The notes under the pieces: generated by a model
What the model was told of the DNA's origin: nothing
What the model saw: only the letters and a program-made list of their open reading frames with translations
The model's database searches: none
Assembly (NCBI GenBank): GCA_029721515.1
Contig: CM056556.1
Span: forward strand, 27,484,669-27,548,668
Direction of reading: 5' to 3'
DNA: 64,000 bases
From: Synanceia verrucosa
Lineage: Eukaryota > Chordata > Actinopteri > Perciformes > Synanceiidae
In this document: one piece after another, positions 48,101-60,700 of the stretch
How positions within the stretch are numbered: position 1 is the first letter of the stretch
How the letters are laid out: every line of letters starts with the position of its first letter
Program-made: the position numbers and the translations under genes

Positions 48101-50128
48101 TTCATGAAGCTAGCAGCCCGTCTGAAGTGTTGAATGGTCGTCATAAACACTGATAGCGTCCTTTCAATCAGCTGATATTCCAAATGGGTGCCTGTTGTGC
48201 CATGAGCTTTAAACATATTCTTTAATAAATGACTCGAAAAGTCATTTCTAACATAGTGAAATAACACAACGCCCACTTCTAAAGCCTGAGTACATTAGCT
48301 GTTATTGCATCTGAGCCTGCATGAGTGCACCTTTAATCTGTGCAGAAGATGAGTAATAATCAAAGTCCTCACATGAACTGGAGCAGGAGGAGGGGAAGAA
48401 AGAGACGACGAGAGGTGCAATTTGGTGAATGGAGAACAAAACAGGACATTATGTGTAATTTAAACCGAGAAAACAGGAGGAATAATGTCGATCCTATGAT
48501 TTAATAGTGTGACAGTGAGACGATAGTATTCCTAACACGCTACCAGCTCTGCCTGGAAACACACAGGATGTGTCATTATGACAAGTTGGTCTCATAAGAT
48601 GGTGGAAAATAATGTGTAATGAGGAGAAGGTGAGCCAGGCTCGACGGGACGAAGCCTGGTTGTCATGGAAACCACGTCTGGGCACAACGAGGAGCGAAGA
48701 AGGGAGAGAAAAGGAAAGAGACAGGTTTATTTCGTTCTCCTCGACAAACTGCTGTTAAAGCAGACCGTCTTCTCCCCAAAAAGAAAAAAAAAAGCCTCTT
48801 GTTCTGGGAGAGAAAGCTGGCAGCGTTCCTCCATGACAGAGGACAGAAAACAGGCCTGTAAATAACGTCTCACCCAGCGACACTTTGGCTGGTGGAGGCA
48901 TGGAGAGACGCTTTGAAGATCATCTCTCCACCGTGGAGAGAGGACACTCTGTTCAGCTGCATGGCTGCTCAGGACGATAAGGATGGAGGCATAAATGTCA
49001 CATAACCAGGCCTACATGGAGCAATGTGCATCTTTTAGCTTAAAGTGGCCAGATGATGTCTGATGCTCATTTGCATATTGGTGCATAAAAGCCAAGGAGT
49101 GTTGCCATAGATATAAAATAGTGTTATATCTGTAGATGCTGTTAGTCAGAGATGATTTAAGCCTCATCAAATAAATACTGCATTCATGTTTTTATTATGA
49201 AGAAATGCAGTATTATGTGTTACAGTGTACAAACTTTCTGATGTGAATTCAGAAACAGAATGAATCAAACTCCTGTGTGATAGTGAGCAATTAATAATAA
49301 TAACAGTCAAATATGATGATAAAATAAAGTCACTAAGAGGCTTTAAAAAAGATGACCCCTAAAATAAACCAGATATAGAATAACCAGAATACTGATAATA
49401 GCAAATGGCCTCAGCATCCTTTACAGCTGATCATCCTCCTCACACAGGTATAAAAGATACCTGATATGTGCACGTGTTTACGACAAATTAACTGACGACA
49501 TCATCTGCGTTTAGGGATGTTTTTCGCAGCATTCAAACACAGGAGTCACAGAGAAAGTCTAAACTACATCTATGACTCAATAAATAACAGGAAGTTCACG
49601 GTAAACAGATGCAAAGTTACGCACTAGACAAAGCATTAAACCAGAGGAGGGCAGGCGGCAGCAGTGGCGTCAAGAGGATAAATATAGCTGCTGTAATGCA
49701 ATGGTAATTGACAGTCACAACCACTTCTTACATAAGCATGTCAGAGTGAATAGAGGTGGTGAGAAAGAGGGATGAGAATGGATGGAATGAAGAAAGAAAG
49801 GAGAGGATAAGATGCTGTGAAAAGTGAAAGAACTGAGCGACAGAAAAGGTCATGAATGAACAGACAGGAAGAGATGCTGCAGGCAAAAAGTTATAATCAA
49901 TATTAATATATATTAAATGATTGTTCACAGTGGAAAGTCCACAGAGAATGATCTACGGTGATCTTTTCAGCCTGGTTTAGCTCACAGCTTGAATATTCTG
50001 TTCTCATTCATTCATTTCCAGCAGCTCTGATAAACTCTCTCTGTCACTGACACTGGCTGAACATCGTGGAGCTTTCAGCAGATATCACCCTCTGGAGGCA
50101 GTGGAGAACAAAGCAGAAGTAAAAGGAA

Positions 50129-50138
50129 TATATATATG

Positions 50139-50219
<81 letters not shown>

Positions 50220-50244
50220 GTATATATATATGTATGTATGTATG
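50129..50244. repeat. (TA)n microsatellite with TGTA interruptions
   Basis: 116 bp of nearly pure TA, ending in TGTATGTATGTATG. It produces the artificial poly-Ile/Tyr frames on the minus strand. Confidence 0.95.
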
Positions 50245-51579
50245 AAGTGCAGTGTGCAGAGAGGTGTGATAATGTTCTGATGGTTTGTCTGTAAAGTTTT
50301 GAGCTGATGAAACACAAACATTTAGACACAGTCCGGTGTGATGTCCACTGATGGTCCTGGAAGCAGTTATGTAAGAAATCCCAGAAACAAACCAGGATTT
50401 ATCTGGATCAGGATGAGGCGGTAATCCTTTAGCATGTCTGGTTTTGGGAGCTCTCTTGTTTTCATGCTGTCATGCTCGGCGTTGCTCTTCTTTAAAGAAC
50501 GTGGGCGCTCTTGTGTTCGTTGTGTGTAGGTGGTGCTCTTTTCCTTCTCTGTTAAGCCATTTTGGCTCAGACTGCTGCTGTTGATCATCCAGGTCTTGAG
50601 ACAGCTCACACACTGTCTGATGCATATTGAGTGGATCTGCCCGACAGACAGTCTGGAGGCTCCACTCCCATCTGACAGCAGTGTGTTGGGTTCTATCCTC
50701 AGCACCAGATCACTGCCCACGTCTCTCCCCTCACCTCACTTTAGATTGATTTTCAGACAAAACAAACTATTCAGGTTGTGAACTTGTTATGCAATATGTG
50801 ACCCAGATATCCAGTTCATGATTTTTTTATTTTACTCCAACAGACTGTCAAAATAAAAGAAAGAAACAGCTTTTATTTTGATAAGGAAATAAATGACAAC
50901 AGACAGGCTGTAAAGTGAAGGAGGAGGAGAGTCTGTCCTCATGTCCTCATGTCCTCCTCATGGCTTTGTTCCAGTGGCCTCAGAAAGGTCACACTCATTT
51001 AAACGACTGGTCACAATGGGAGGGAGGGAGGAGGTGGAGAGATTCTCATTCTCAGATGATGACAGTCAACAGACACTTAGACACATTAGTGTACCTGCCT
51101 CAGCTCACCTGCTTTGGTTTTTCTTCTTCATGTAGGAAAAAAAATATTTGTTGACTCCCCTGAGTTACCAAGTTCAACAACACTAAATGTTTATGTGTAA
51201 ATCCTCCTGCAGCTTCATGATAAGTGCTGAAAACACTGTTTGAAATGAGAGTAAGCCAGCTGTCAGCAGAGCGTAATGGATCTGATAAACACAGCCTGCC
51301 TCCAGAAAACTGTGATGAACCCACAGGGAATTATTAGCAACCCTGCAGTTTTAGCCTCTTTCAGCTCTCTGTTTTGGTAACACAGCCCACTGACCAAACA
51401 GATCAGAAAACTGTAACATAACCATGGATCTTTTTGGATGGAGATGCCAGAGTGAAATTACATCGTCAAGCACATTGTGATTTGAAAAGGACTTGAGAAT
51501 CAAAGTTTAAGAATGGATTTGACCTGTTTTCCACAAATAATTTCACCAGAGACTAGTCTAGTCCTAGTGCTGTGTTCTT

Positions 51580-51735
51580 TCACTTTTCTTTTTCCTCCAT
51601 TTCACGTTACAAATTAATATTTTAACGATGCTCTTTTGATGGATTATCTGTTTGCTGAATTCCAGGAGAAGTTTGGACAGATTTAGAAAAGATGGTTAAT
51701 CTAATTTTATCAGCATGCTTGATCGTTAGTTATGA
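51580..51735 (-). mobile_element. hAT-like MITE, truncated copy
   Basis: Shares CCATTTCACGTTACAAATTA, GCTGAATTCCAGGAGAAGTT and TTTGGACAGATTTAGAAAAG with 4920-5030. It stops abruptly where the L2-type tail begins at about 51740, suggesting that the retroposon or a deletion cut it. Confidence 0.6.
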
Positions 51736-51739
51736 CTGG

Positions 51740-51930
51740 TTAATTTAAATTGACCGTAGGTGTGAATGTGAGTGTGAGTTGTTGTCTGTCTCTATGTGTC
51801 CTGTGATGAACTGGACACTTGTCCAGGGTGTACCCTGTCTTTCACCCTAAGACAGCTGGGATAGACTCCAGCCCCCCTGACCCTATGAGAGGATAAGAGG
51901 GAGAAGATGGATGGATGGATGGATGGATTA
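51740..51930 (+). repeat. L2-type retroposon 3' tail
   Basis: CCTGTGATGAACTGGACACT, TGTCCAGGGTGTACCCTGTC, CAGCTGGGATAGACTCCAGC and a (GGAT)n end are the hallmark 3' sequence of fish L2/LINE-derived repeats. Orientation is +, with the GGAT tail at 51906-51928. Confidence 0.85.
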
Positions 51931-51991
51931 AAAAGCCCAATGGGCCATATATGGCCCACAGGCTGTAGTTTGCCCATGTGTGCCCTAGGAT

Positions 51992-51996
51992 CACAC

Positions 51997-52035
<39 letters not shown>
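51992..52035. repeat. (CA)n microsatellite
   Basis: CA run with one CG interruption. Confidence 0.95.
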
Positions 52036-52037
<2 letters not shown>

Positions 52038-52381
52038 CAGTGGGATCTGGTCTTTGTCTCTTTAAGTGTTTCAGCTGAAAAGTGATAAAGCTGAATGCGG
52101 AGGGACAGCAGCAGAGGACAGATGAAGGGCTGGAGAGAGTCAGAGAGGTGGGATGTGTTGCCACGGTGAACATGTTACCTGACCAGGAGTGTCATCAGTG
52201 CCATCCATCTGTGTCTTATTTAATACAGGAAATCACTTCTAACATGAGCGCTGTCAGTGAAGTGAAGTGATGTCGTGTCAATAGAAGCTAAATTTGAAGC
52301 GTTCTGGACTGATTACAGCGACAGCCTTGTTATACTGACTCCACTCGCTGTGTGTGTCGATGTTTCGCAGCCTATTGATAT

Positions 52382-52383
<2 letters not shown>

Positions 52384-52446
<63 letters not shown>
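52384..52446. repeat. (TG)31 microsatellite
   Basis: Perfect TG run of 63 bp; together with 51992-52035 it forms a complementary CA...TG pair 350 bp apart. Confidence 0.95.
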
Positions 52447-52447
<1 letters not shown>

Positions 52448-52789
52448 GCCTCCAACATAAAAGGCCAATTTAATTAGACCTCATTTTCTTTGTTTCACTT
52501 TTTACAGAGGAATCTCGGTCACTAAGCATTTCTGTCTGAGTGAATCTTTGTTATCTGGTAAACTAGAGCAGAACATCGCTTAAAGCTGCAGCTGATAACT
52601 TCCAAGCAAATATAATAAAAAAAAAAAGAAGTAATTTTCATAAAACTGTCACTGTATCCTGACAGCAGGGTAGAGACTGATAATCCCCTGTGTGCTCCAG
52701 TCAGAGCCAAAGAATGTCTAAATTAGCTGTTAATCATATCTCATAAACTCTAATCAAACTGATCAAATATCAATCAGTCTGTTCAGCTG

Positions 52790-53000
52790 CACTCAAAAAA
52801 ATGGGAGCAAAAACATTGACTTTATGTATTTTAATTACATGAAGTTTTTCCATGTAGTTTTATTAAGCAAGTTCAATGTGAGGGTCCTATTTAATTACAT
52901 ACTGTTTCCTTATTCTTATTAGTTTTATACATTTCAGTTACAGATTACTTGAAAATATTGCTTCATATTTATTGGGGCTAAGAATCTTTTTTTTTGAGTG
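52790..53000. mobile_element. Short MITE with CACTCAAAAAAA termini
   Basis: The left end CACTCAAAAAAATG and right end TTTTTTTTTGAGTG are inverted copies around a 211-bp AT-rich interior. The same CACTCAAAAAA ends mark an abundant fish miniature element. No clear target duplication is seen. Confidence 0.65.
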
Positions 53001-54308
53001 TGTAGAATGAAAAGCTGTGCAGCAAAGCTTCTCATTTGACAGTTTAACGGCACAAAAATAAGTTTCTGGAAACATTACTGTGAAGTCTTTTAAATGACAT
53101 CAGGAGGATTTCCTTCACTTTGATTATGAACTACTGTTCATCATATTTGCTTCAAGTTGCAGCTCTGTTTTTGTATGTTCTGTGCCATGTGCTTTGGAAA
53201 AAAATAAACGGAGAATAAGCTAAGTGACAAATCTATCATGCAGAAAACAGCGAGAATATATTGTTTTATATTTCCTGTATTATCTTTTCCTTGTCAGGGG
53301 ATATAACTGATGTTAGGACTGTCCACAAACACAACATACAAATCCCTGTTCATTTTTTTGACCTCCCAACATGCTTCAGACAAATGTCATCATCCTAACT
53401 CATCAAATCTGACGCTCTCGGTAGCACATAGCGTCAGATTTGCAAACGTGCACACACTGTGTTTTCAAATTAAACTCCCTTTTTCAGAGGAAACTTGTTT
53501 AGGTTTATGAAAATATCATGGTTTGTGTGTCACATAGTAAAGCACAAGTGTTTCGTATAGCCTACATAACGTAGTGAAGTCAGCTGTGTCTCATAGTTAA
53601 AAGAAGTCAGCGTAGAGTTTTTGCTTCATGCAGGTTCATCCATCGCCTCCACCAAGCAGAACTTTAACTCTTTATATGAGACCTGACTTCCTGCTTTACC
53701 TGTGCCATCACTGCAGCCACAGGAAGCATCACAAACATCACTCATCAGGACACTCACCGTGTTTCCCGTTTTGTTTGTCTCATACTGGTGACTGTCAATG
53801 GTTTCATGTTGTTCCAGTGACCTACAGGTAGCGAGAAACGTTCCGCTGAAAGTAGAAGATCAGAAATGTTTGCCTTTTATTTTAGAAAGGATTTTCCTGC
53901 AGCTTGAATCCATTTACTGTAGCTGCTGATTTCTTTTTCTTTTACCAATAAATGCCATTTCTAATAAATCTGGGCAGGTTTGCTGTGAGACTAATTCCCA
54001 TCTCAATTCCATCTCCACTGTTTCCATTCAGTTCCTCATCTATCAGCCGCTCAGATTATTCCAGTGCAGAACAACATTCGATCAGAGATCTGAGTCCCTC
54101 CATAATTTCACAGCGTGGATTTGTGAAATTACTCTGTGAAGGACTGCTTCATTCCATTTTACAGAAACTGATCAGCCATCGTCATGTAGCCCTGGCAGCA
54201 AAGCAAATGGCAATAAATTTAGCCTTTGTGAAGTTCAGTATTCTGCGTGATGAAATAATAGAGCATATGTGTGCGTGTTACCATGGTGATTTCAGGTTGC
54301 TGTCCAGG

Positions 54309-54386
54309 ATGGCGGGGATGAAGGAGCAGCAGTTCACGGAGGAGAAGCCCCTGCTGCCGGAGCAGCGAGGAGTCGACTCGGACATG
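54309..54386 (+). CDS. ndrg4: ndrg4 first coding exon, long isoform
   Basis: Encodes MAGMKEQQFTEEKPLL then PEQRGVDSDM (26 codons). It parallels the human NDRG4 long-isoform start MAGLQELRFPEEKPLL. NDRG4 is a cytoplasmic, non-catalytic alpha/beta-hydrolase-fold protein expressed in brain and heart. The start is chosen by that homology and by the AGGATGG Kozak context, although the frame stays open upstream to 53952. The donor is GACATG/GTCAGT, phase 0, joining 59580 (GAA AGC TGT). No stop or frameshift is present. Confidence 0.88.
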
Positions 54387-55760
54387 GTCAGTGATTTCCT
54401 GTCCTGGTGTCCGCTGACTGAGATGTTTGTGCTCATAATGCATGTTTACCAGCAGAGGAGGACATCATTGAACTCCATCCAACCATGACTCTGTGATAAT
54501 AAGAAGATAAAAGCTCATTTAAGCTGAGAGAGAGAACAGAGTGCAGAGAACAGGCTGTGGGCGGCTACATAAAGGCCACTTATTCATTTCCTGAGCAACA
54601 GGTTCAATCAGAGCCTGAGTGTTTGAGAGCTACTCAGTGCACAAATGCCAGGAAGTGACATGACGAGGCAAATGCTCATTTTCTTTTTCATAGTGAGGTG
54701 AGTTGTTTGTTACTCTTACAAGCTGTGTGAACGGAAAAGAACAGAAGAGAAATGAACTGGACGATCATGCAAAGGCTCATTTTACTATTGTGGAGAGCAA
54801 ACAGGAAGCAAAACCACTGCTGCCCAGAATATCAGGAAAAACAGTGGAAGAAACCATGAAGAGGAGGGGAGGCTTCTCTTCTCTCTGCTGGAGGAACAGT
54901 CAGACAGTCGCTCAGGGTGATTGACTCAGTAGTTTCATTGAAAGTACTGGAAATATGCATTGCGTCAGTATTAAAGAGAGATTCTGTGATCGACCAGCTC
55001 GTCTAGCTAAAGGCCACCAGGCCTGCTCGTTACAGCTCCCTGCTTGTACATAATCGAGGCCATCGACTGCTGCTGCATCGATTCAGTGACATGTTTTATC
55101 CCTCGTCTCTGTCCTCTCACAACTCTTTTAAAGCCAGTACGTCCCGGCACAAAACTCTGGTCACATGTCATGTTGGACTAATGCTGCATTCATGTCTAAT
55201 ATGTACACACGATGCAACTTTTTATTTGCTCAAACTGATCTGAAGCTTTAAGGTGTAAGGTTAAGGTTTTTTTTTTCTTTAGACTAGATATTTTTGATCT
55301 GGAATATTTTTACATTGTCTGTGTTTGTTGTTAAGAGTACATGATGCTACATGCCAAAATTGTACATTTTGCTTTTGGTGTCTGGCCTCAGTATGTCTGA
55401 GATCCTGAAAGTGACACACCTGCAGCTTATTCTTAGTTTTTTTTTCCATGTGACATGAATGCAGCATGTTGCTGGTTTAGAGCTGCATGTGCACCCTTTA
55501 ATCCAGCAGGTTTCCCATCAAAGGAAGGCTGCGACTTGGCCTTCCTGGAGACACTGGAACAGAAATGAAGCAAAGCTTTAATGGCTTAAAGGACCACTGA
55601 GTGCATCTCTAAGACCTCCATTAACTTTGCATTGCATTAAGCGAAGCGTCACAATATGAATGATGAATGAAGTGCATCATATATTTATGTTGACTGTTGC
55701 TCTGTCTTCCCTGGTTGCTGCCCTGAATAACCACCTTGTGCTTGTTGTTTCACAACACAG

Positions 55761-55919
55761 CAGGATAAAGGAGAGGAGGCATCGGGGGGGTTACCGTGCC
55801 CCGCCAGCCCCGCGCCCCTTAACCACCCCCCTCCCCCCAGCCGCCCCACTCACCGCTGGCATGTCATCGCACGGCACTGGCTCCGCCAGACCCGCCGTCG
55901 GACCAGCGGGGTCCTCCCG
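55761..55919 (+). other. Candidate cassette exon in ndrg4 (GC-rich, phase 0)
   Basis: Preceded by TTGTTTCACAACACAG (with CAGCAG, a tandem acceptor) and followed by TCCCG/GTAACT. The 159 nt are exactly 53 codons, with no stop in the frame that continues from ...DSDM and into ESCEQ...; the product would be Pro/Arg-rich (PAPLNHPPPPSRPTH...). It is far more GC- and CpG-rich than the surrounding intron. GC-rich DNA has few stops by chance, and I know of no matching NDRG4 exon, so this is a candidate only. A minus-strand donor-like GCGGTGAGTGG also exists here. Confidence 0.3.
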
Positions 55920-56599
55920 GTAACTACCAGACCCTCCAGAATGAGCAGAAACATCTGCTTGAATCAAGCACACACAACATGGACGCAGCTTAGAGTCAGC
56001 TCATAAAATGTCCTCAACAATGTCATCCCTTTTAGCTCTACAGAGCACCAAACCATGTGATGAACCATATGAACAGAACGTGAGGAGGTTACAGTGCTGA
56101 AATATGGCAGGATGTAGACACAAGGTGTGCCTTTTGATAGTTTGAATCCAAAGTGACAAAGAAAACGACTGATGAGTTTTTTCATCGTCCCCTCTGGACT
56201 ACAGCTAGAAAACAAGCCCAGCATCAGGCATCTGATCCTGGGTGACTGTCAGCAAACTTCCTGTTGGTGACATCACTCAGGTAAGATGGGCAGGGTGGTC
56301 TCCTGGATCGTTTTCTAATTTACGCCACTTTGGATTTCATCCAATACACAAATTATCAAAATGTGCATGAACTGTACAGCCCATGGTTAGTGGCTCCATG
56401 TGAAGTTTATGACATGTTACTTCAGTTCAGTCAAATTTAGCTTAGTCATGTTTTAATCACTGATGACTGTATATGAGGATAGTATTAACGGTAGAGCTGC
56501 CTCCTCCAGTTAGTAGACCAAACCAAAAGTCATTTTGTTCACACTCATGTATGTTCAAGTGGACTGTTTCTGTGCAGACTGTGGCCAGATATTACACAC

Positions 56600-56930
56600 A
56601 GTAATTCACTTTAAAATTAAACAAAAACAACAAATCAAGTTCAAGTAGAAGTCCTACATTGAAAAGGTAGCCTGTTATTAAAAGTAGAGTACTTATAATG
56701 CAGCAGAGAGACATTTTTTCAGTGATTATTAATAGCAGTATGTCAACATGTCAAGCCACAGTTTAAAGCTAATATCATGCAACTACTTTATGACCTGCTT
56801 ATTTAATCTATAACAATGTGTAGTCATCACTTAGATGTATTGGAATAAGATTCTTTAGCGTGCATAAGTGTAACTTATAAAACACAGTACTTACTGTAGG
56901 TAAAGGTACTTCTGTAGCAGTGAGTCTAGT
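56600..56930. repeat. Degenerate AAGTA/GTACTT-rich repeat
   Basis: Contains CAAGTAGAAGTCCTACATTG, AAAGTAGAGTACTTATAATG and GTAGGTAAAGGTACTTCTGT, similar in character to 17045-17460. Limits and family are unsure. Confidence 0.4.
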
Positions 56931-58453
56931 TAAACTTTCTGCACGACTACACAGTTTTGCTTATGTATCCCTTATTAAACACATGTCATATTGTGCAGCA
57001 GCTGTTGGACACAGGAAACTCTCTGTAGATGTTAAACTCCAGCGACCTGCATCTGCAGCAACAATTAATCAGTGCTCCTCCAGAAATGTTAAAGATGATG
57101 GGGAAAAAATGGTGGCAACTATCAGTCCTGTTGGTAGAGAGAAGAGATTAGCTTTACATTAGCAGCATTTGACTTGACCCAGAGATGGTTCAAGTTTTTC
57201 CCCTTCATAGCATCTCTAGGATCAGACTTTATCACGTCCTGATCCCTCTGGACCTGCTGGATTCAGGTCTGCAGTGAAGCTGTGTTTCAACAGAGAGATC
57301 CTTTAGAAAAGCACTAAATCCAGGCCAGAATCTGCATGCAGTGCAGCAGCATCCAGACACTCAGAGACACTCAGAGACAATCAGAGAGGGAAGGAATGAC
57401 GAGGTAAACGGGTATTTCTATGCTCCACACACAGCCGCTAGGATCATCTGCATTTCCTCAGGTTTCAATGACCTAAAGGGACACATTCTCCCTAAACATA
57501 GTCACCAGTGCTCTCCCTTCACACCGTCATGGGTGGGAGTCATAAGAAAGAGAAGTGTGCCACCTGCTGGTCCGACTGTACAGGCATCACTAATATTTTC
57601 CCTCTGGCAGCCATGAGCTATTTGCATGAAATCTGCAGGGACTGAAGTTGCCCTCTCAGTCTGATCACATCTCCAGACGCTCAGATAATGATCGCAGCAC
57701 ACAGGAGAAGTTCATGTCGTCGGGCAGCTTCAGGTCTTGTTGGTTTTCGTGACGTCTTCCTCTCTCTTTAGGTGTGTCCCTGATCTGATCCCATTTCTGC
57801 TCCTGTCATCACTGCTAATATCTCAAAATGTGACTTTTCCTCTCACCTTAATCCACAATTATTCCTTCTCACTTTCTATATGTGCAGTGTCATCTCTAAC
57901 GCTCTCATGTTTTCTTTCAGATATAAAATAACACATAACACTATCCTGTGCATGTTTAACAAAAACCATCTGTCTGCTGTCTGAACTCATGTGCATGTCC
58001 TGAAGACTTTGGTCCAGATGAATTTCAATCTGGAATAGCATGTGCTGAAATAACGCATGTTAGGACCACTGAACTGTCACTGTTGTGTGTTGAAAAATTA
58101 CCAAAAAACACATTAAAGTAATGAAAATGCATGCGTAATTTACAACACACCAGTGTGCCTTTCAGCATGGATGAAAAATATGTTTTATGTCGATAAGCAA
58201 GAGTCAAGACTCCTACAGGATTAGACCAGTTAACTAATATTTTTATCATCAGTCGGTTCATTTTCATGCCCCAGCTCATCTCATCTTGTTCAGAGGCGTG
58301 TGGAGGGAATCTCTCTCATCCTGTCTTTAAAAAAACACCATCTTCCCTCACTGGTTACTGCTGACTTGCTCCCAGACTCTCACTTTACTGTCTCACTACA
58401 ACGACATACACTGGAATAACCGGCACTAACCATGCAACATACATACACTGCTT

Positions 58454-59065
58454 TTAAAGGGGCACTCCACCAAGTTTACCCATCAGTATCAGTTTGCTAG
58501 CCAGGGAGAGTACTAGGAGGAATTCTGTCGCTTCACTTCTGGACAGTTCTTTTTAAATATGTCCCTTGTTAGAGCTCCAACCAGCTGCAGCACGACTAAG
58601 CATCTGGACTAACCTGTGTTATATAGATGGATTACAGGACACCGCTCCCTGAAGTGAAGCCGAAACGTCTCGAGCTGCAGGTCATGAGGCCCTTTCACTC
58701 CATGTTAGTGGAAGGAGCTACTAAACTACAGTCATACCAGCGTTTTCTAAGGTTAAACAGCTGTTCAGGAAGTGGAATTGTATGTAGAGGAAGAACTTTG
58801 AGAGGAGACGGAGCTTTAAAAGATAACTTCAACCTGGACCCTATATATGTACGGCTTGCCCCATACACTATGTTGCTATGGGGCAAGCTGGCAACGACAT
58901 TTAAGTCGAAATTTAAGTGAAATTGCAAACAGTGAGTGGGACTTGGACTCAATATCAAAGACATATCAGAAAACGTCAAGCGAAAACAATCACCTTTATT
59001 AAATGTAACAACATGTCGCTGTCACGTTCAGGTCCTGGCTGAAAAATACACGAGTTACCCTTTAA
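58454..59065. mobile_element. TTAA-flanked DNA element, about 0.6 kb
   Basis: TTAA at 58454-58457 is followed by AGGGGCACTCC. At the other side, the inverted terminus AGGGTAACTCG abuts TTAA at 59062-59065, so 8 of the first 10 terminal bases match. The interior carries small frames on both strands (for example 58627-58920) without a transposase signature, so it is a non-autonomous TTAA-target transposon. Confidence 0.65.
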
Positions 59066-59579
59066 TGCTCCTTCACTGTGAATATCACTCTCAAATATAA
59101 TCAAACTTTATACCAGCCTAAATGTTCATAGATGTGTCTAAGCTTCATACAGTCACTCTCCATGTTGCTCGTCTGTCTAATAGAGCATAATTGATCATAA
59201 ATATATTTATAGAGATATTATGGCTACTATGGTGCTGATGTAGAAAGTATGCAGGAGATTTTGGCTTCACTTTGGAGACAGTTCATCCATCAATATACAC
59301 AGTCCATGGTTCAAACACATACAGTAGATTTTTACCACCAATAAAGAGAGAAATTAAGGCTAAATGTAATTTATTGAACATGAAACACTGCACTACTGTC
59401 AAACAGCTTTTCTGCTCCGCCAGCCTTCGACTGTGGACATTAGTGGACTCACACTAATGTGAAGGGGTGCATGTTTGAGCTCAGAAGAGGCCTCATTATT
59501 TTCCTCCTACTTTTAAAAACTAATTTTGTAATAGTTTAATAATAGTTTTTTTTCCTGTCTCTCTTGTCTTTGTGTGCAG

Positions 59580-59618
59580 GAAAGCTGTGAGCAGCTGATG
59601 CCAGCAGGAGACTGGAAG
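59580..59618 (+). CDS. ndrg4: ndrg4 coding exon 2, long isoform
   Basis: A 39-bp phase-0 microexon encoding ESCEQLMPAGDWK. It is equivalent to the human segment that ends ...ADTDWK before EHDIETPYG. The acceptor TTTGTGTGCAG follows a long T/C tract and the donor is GAAG/GTAAGA. It connects 54386 to the shared exon at 63765; the short isoform starting at 61983 bypasses it. Confidence 0.85.
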
Positions 59619-60101
59619 GTAAGATCTGATCTGATCTCTCTTCTTCCTCTCCTCTCTGTTGCTGTTTTTTCTGTTCATCTATCATCCTTCATCCTTCTTT
59701 GTGTTCGCTCTCTTCATTTTCAACGCCTGTCTGAGTACAGAGGAAAGAAAAGGAGGAAGGTGTAATTTCACAAGGCGTGATATAACAGAGATGATAATAA
59801 GTGCTACCTCAGCTTGTACTGCTGAAGACGGTGAAGTAAAAATAGAAAGTGCACCATGAAAGCATGGTGGCTGCGTCTGGAGAAATCTGCATGGACCATT
59901 TTTAATTTTCATTTTTAATGTATGAAAATGGCAGACCAGTCACAAATTTTGCACTGGTGTTACCATTATCTCTTATTATTAGTCTGTGGTGTTTTCATAT
60001 GTATATTTTCACAATTAAGGCACAAATATAGGATATAGGTTAACATATTAAATATTGATGGTCATCTGCAGTTTTACATAACTTTGGACCACTGTTGTCA
60101 C

Positions 60102-60137
60102 TAGATAGATAGATAGATAGATAGGTAGATGGATAGA
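60102..60137. repeat. (TAGA)n microsatellite
   Basis: TAGA units with two substitutions near the right end. Confidence 0.9.
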
Positions 60138-60649
60138 TATATTCATGTATTCTTGCAGTGTCTTCTGCATTTGTTTGACTCTTCTCAGCCACAAACATCC
60201 CAGCTACACTGTGCTACACTATAAGATGATACCATGCTGTCAAATGTACAAACCAGCACATTGACAGGTCCTCTGTGTTCTTGTAAAGAAGTTGCGCTTC
60301 ATACTGGTTTATATTCAGTGTCGGTGTCAGACAGCAGAGATGAAACACGCGTCTCTTGAAACATTCACACTTAAATTTGACGCTTCAAGGTCTCAAGAAA
60401 TGTTGCTGCTTTTGAAAATAAGGTGACGACATCTTCTCTCCTAACACGTTCATGTCCACGTGGCAGAGCTAAACTATATTTAGTGTGCAGACTGTTTAAT
60501 TCATTTCATGCAGCTATAAGAGCACTCCTCACATTCAGACCAAACTTCCCATCAGAACTAATCTTAAAACATGCTGAATAAGTACTGAGGTGTGAAGCTC
60601 ATACTGTTGCATCTTTATATGCAGTTTAACAGTTGTCAAACACACACAT

Positions 60650-60652
<3 letters not shown>

Positions 60653-60698
<46 letters not shown>
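60653..60698. repeat. (AT)23 microsatellite
   Basis: Perfect AT run of 46 bp. Confidence 0.95.

Positions 60699-60700
<2 letters not shown>

Larger units (their letters stand above)
35860..54308 (+). other. ndrg4: Probable ndrg4 first intron
   Basis: 18.4 kb with no recognisable coding exon. It is repeat-rich, with the individual elements listed separately. Between about 45200 and 50100, and 53000-54250, I see no identifiable repeat family or gene. Long introns next to a developmentally regulated gene are often enhancer-bearing, but no specific site can be shown here. Confidence 0.45.
54387..59579 (+). other. ndrg4: ndrg4 intron after long-isoform exon 1
   Basis: 5.2 kb. It contains a GC-rich candidate cassette exon at 55761-55919 and a TTAA element at 58454-59065. 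Diffuse AAGTA-type repeat sequence lies around 56600-56930. The remainder shows nothing recognisable. Confidence 0.8.

Noticed and set aside
50075..50329. Minus-strand poly-Ile/Tyr frames
   Set aside because: Translation of the (TA)n microsatellite.
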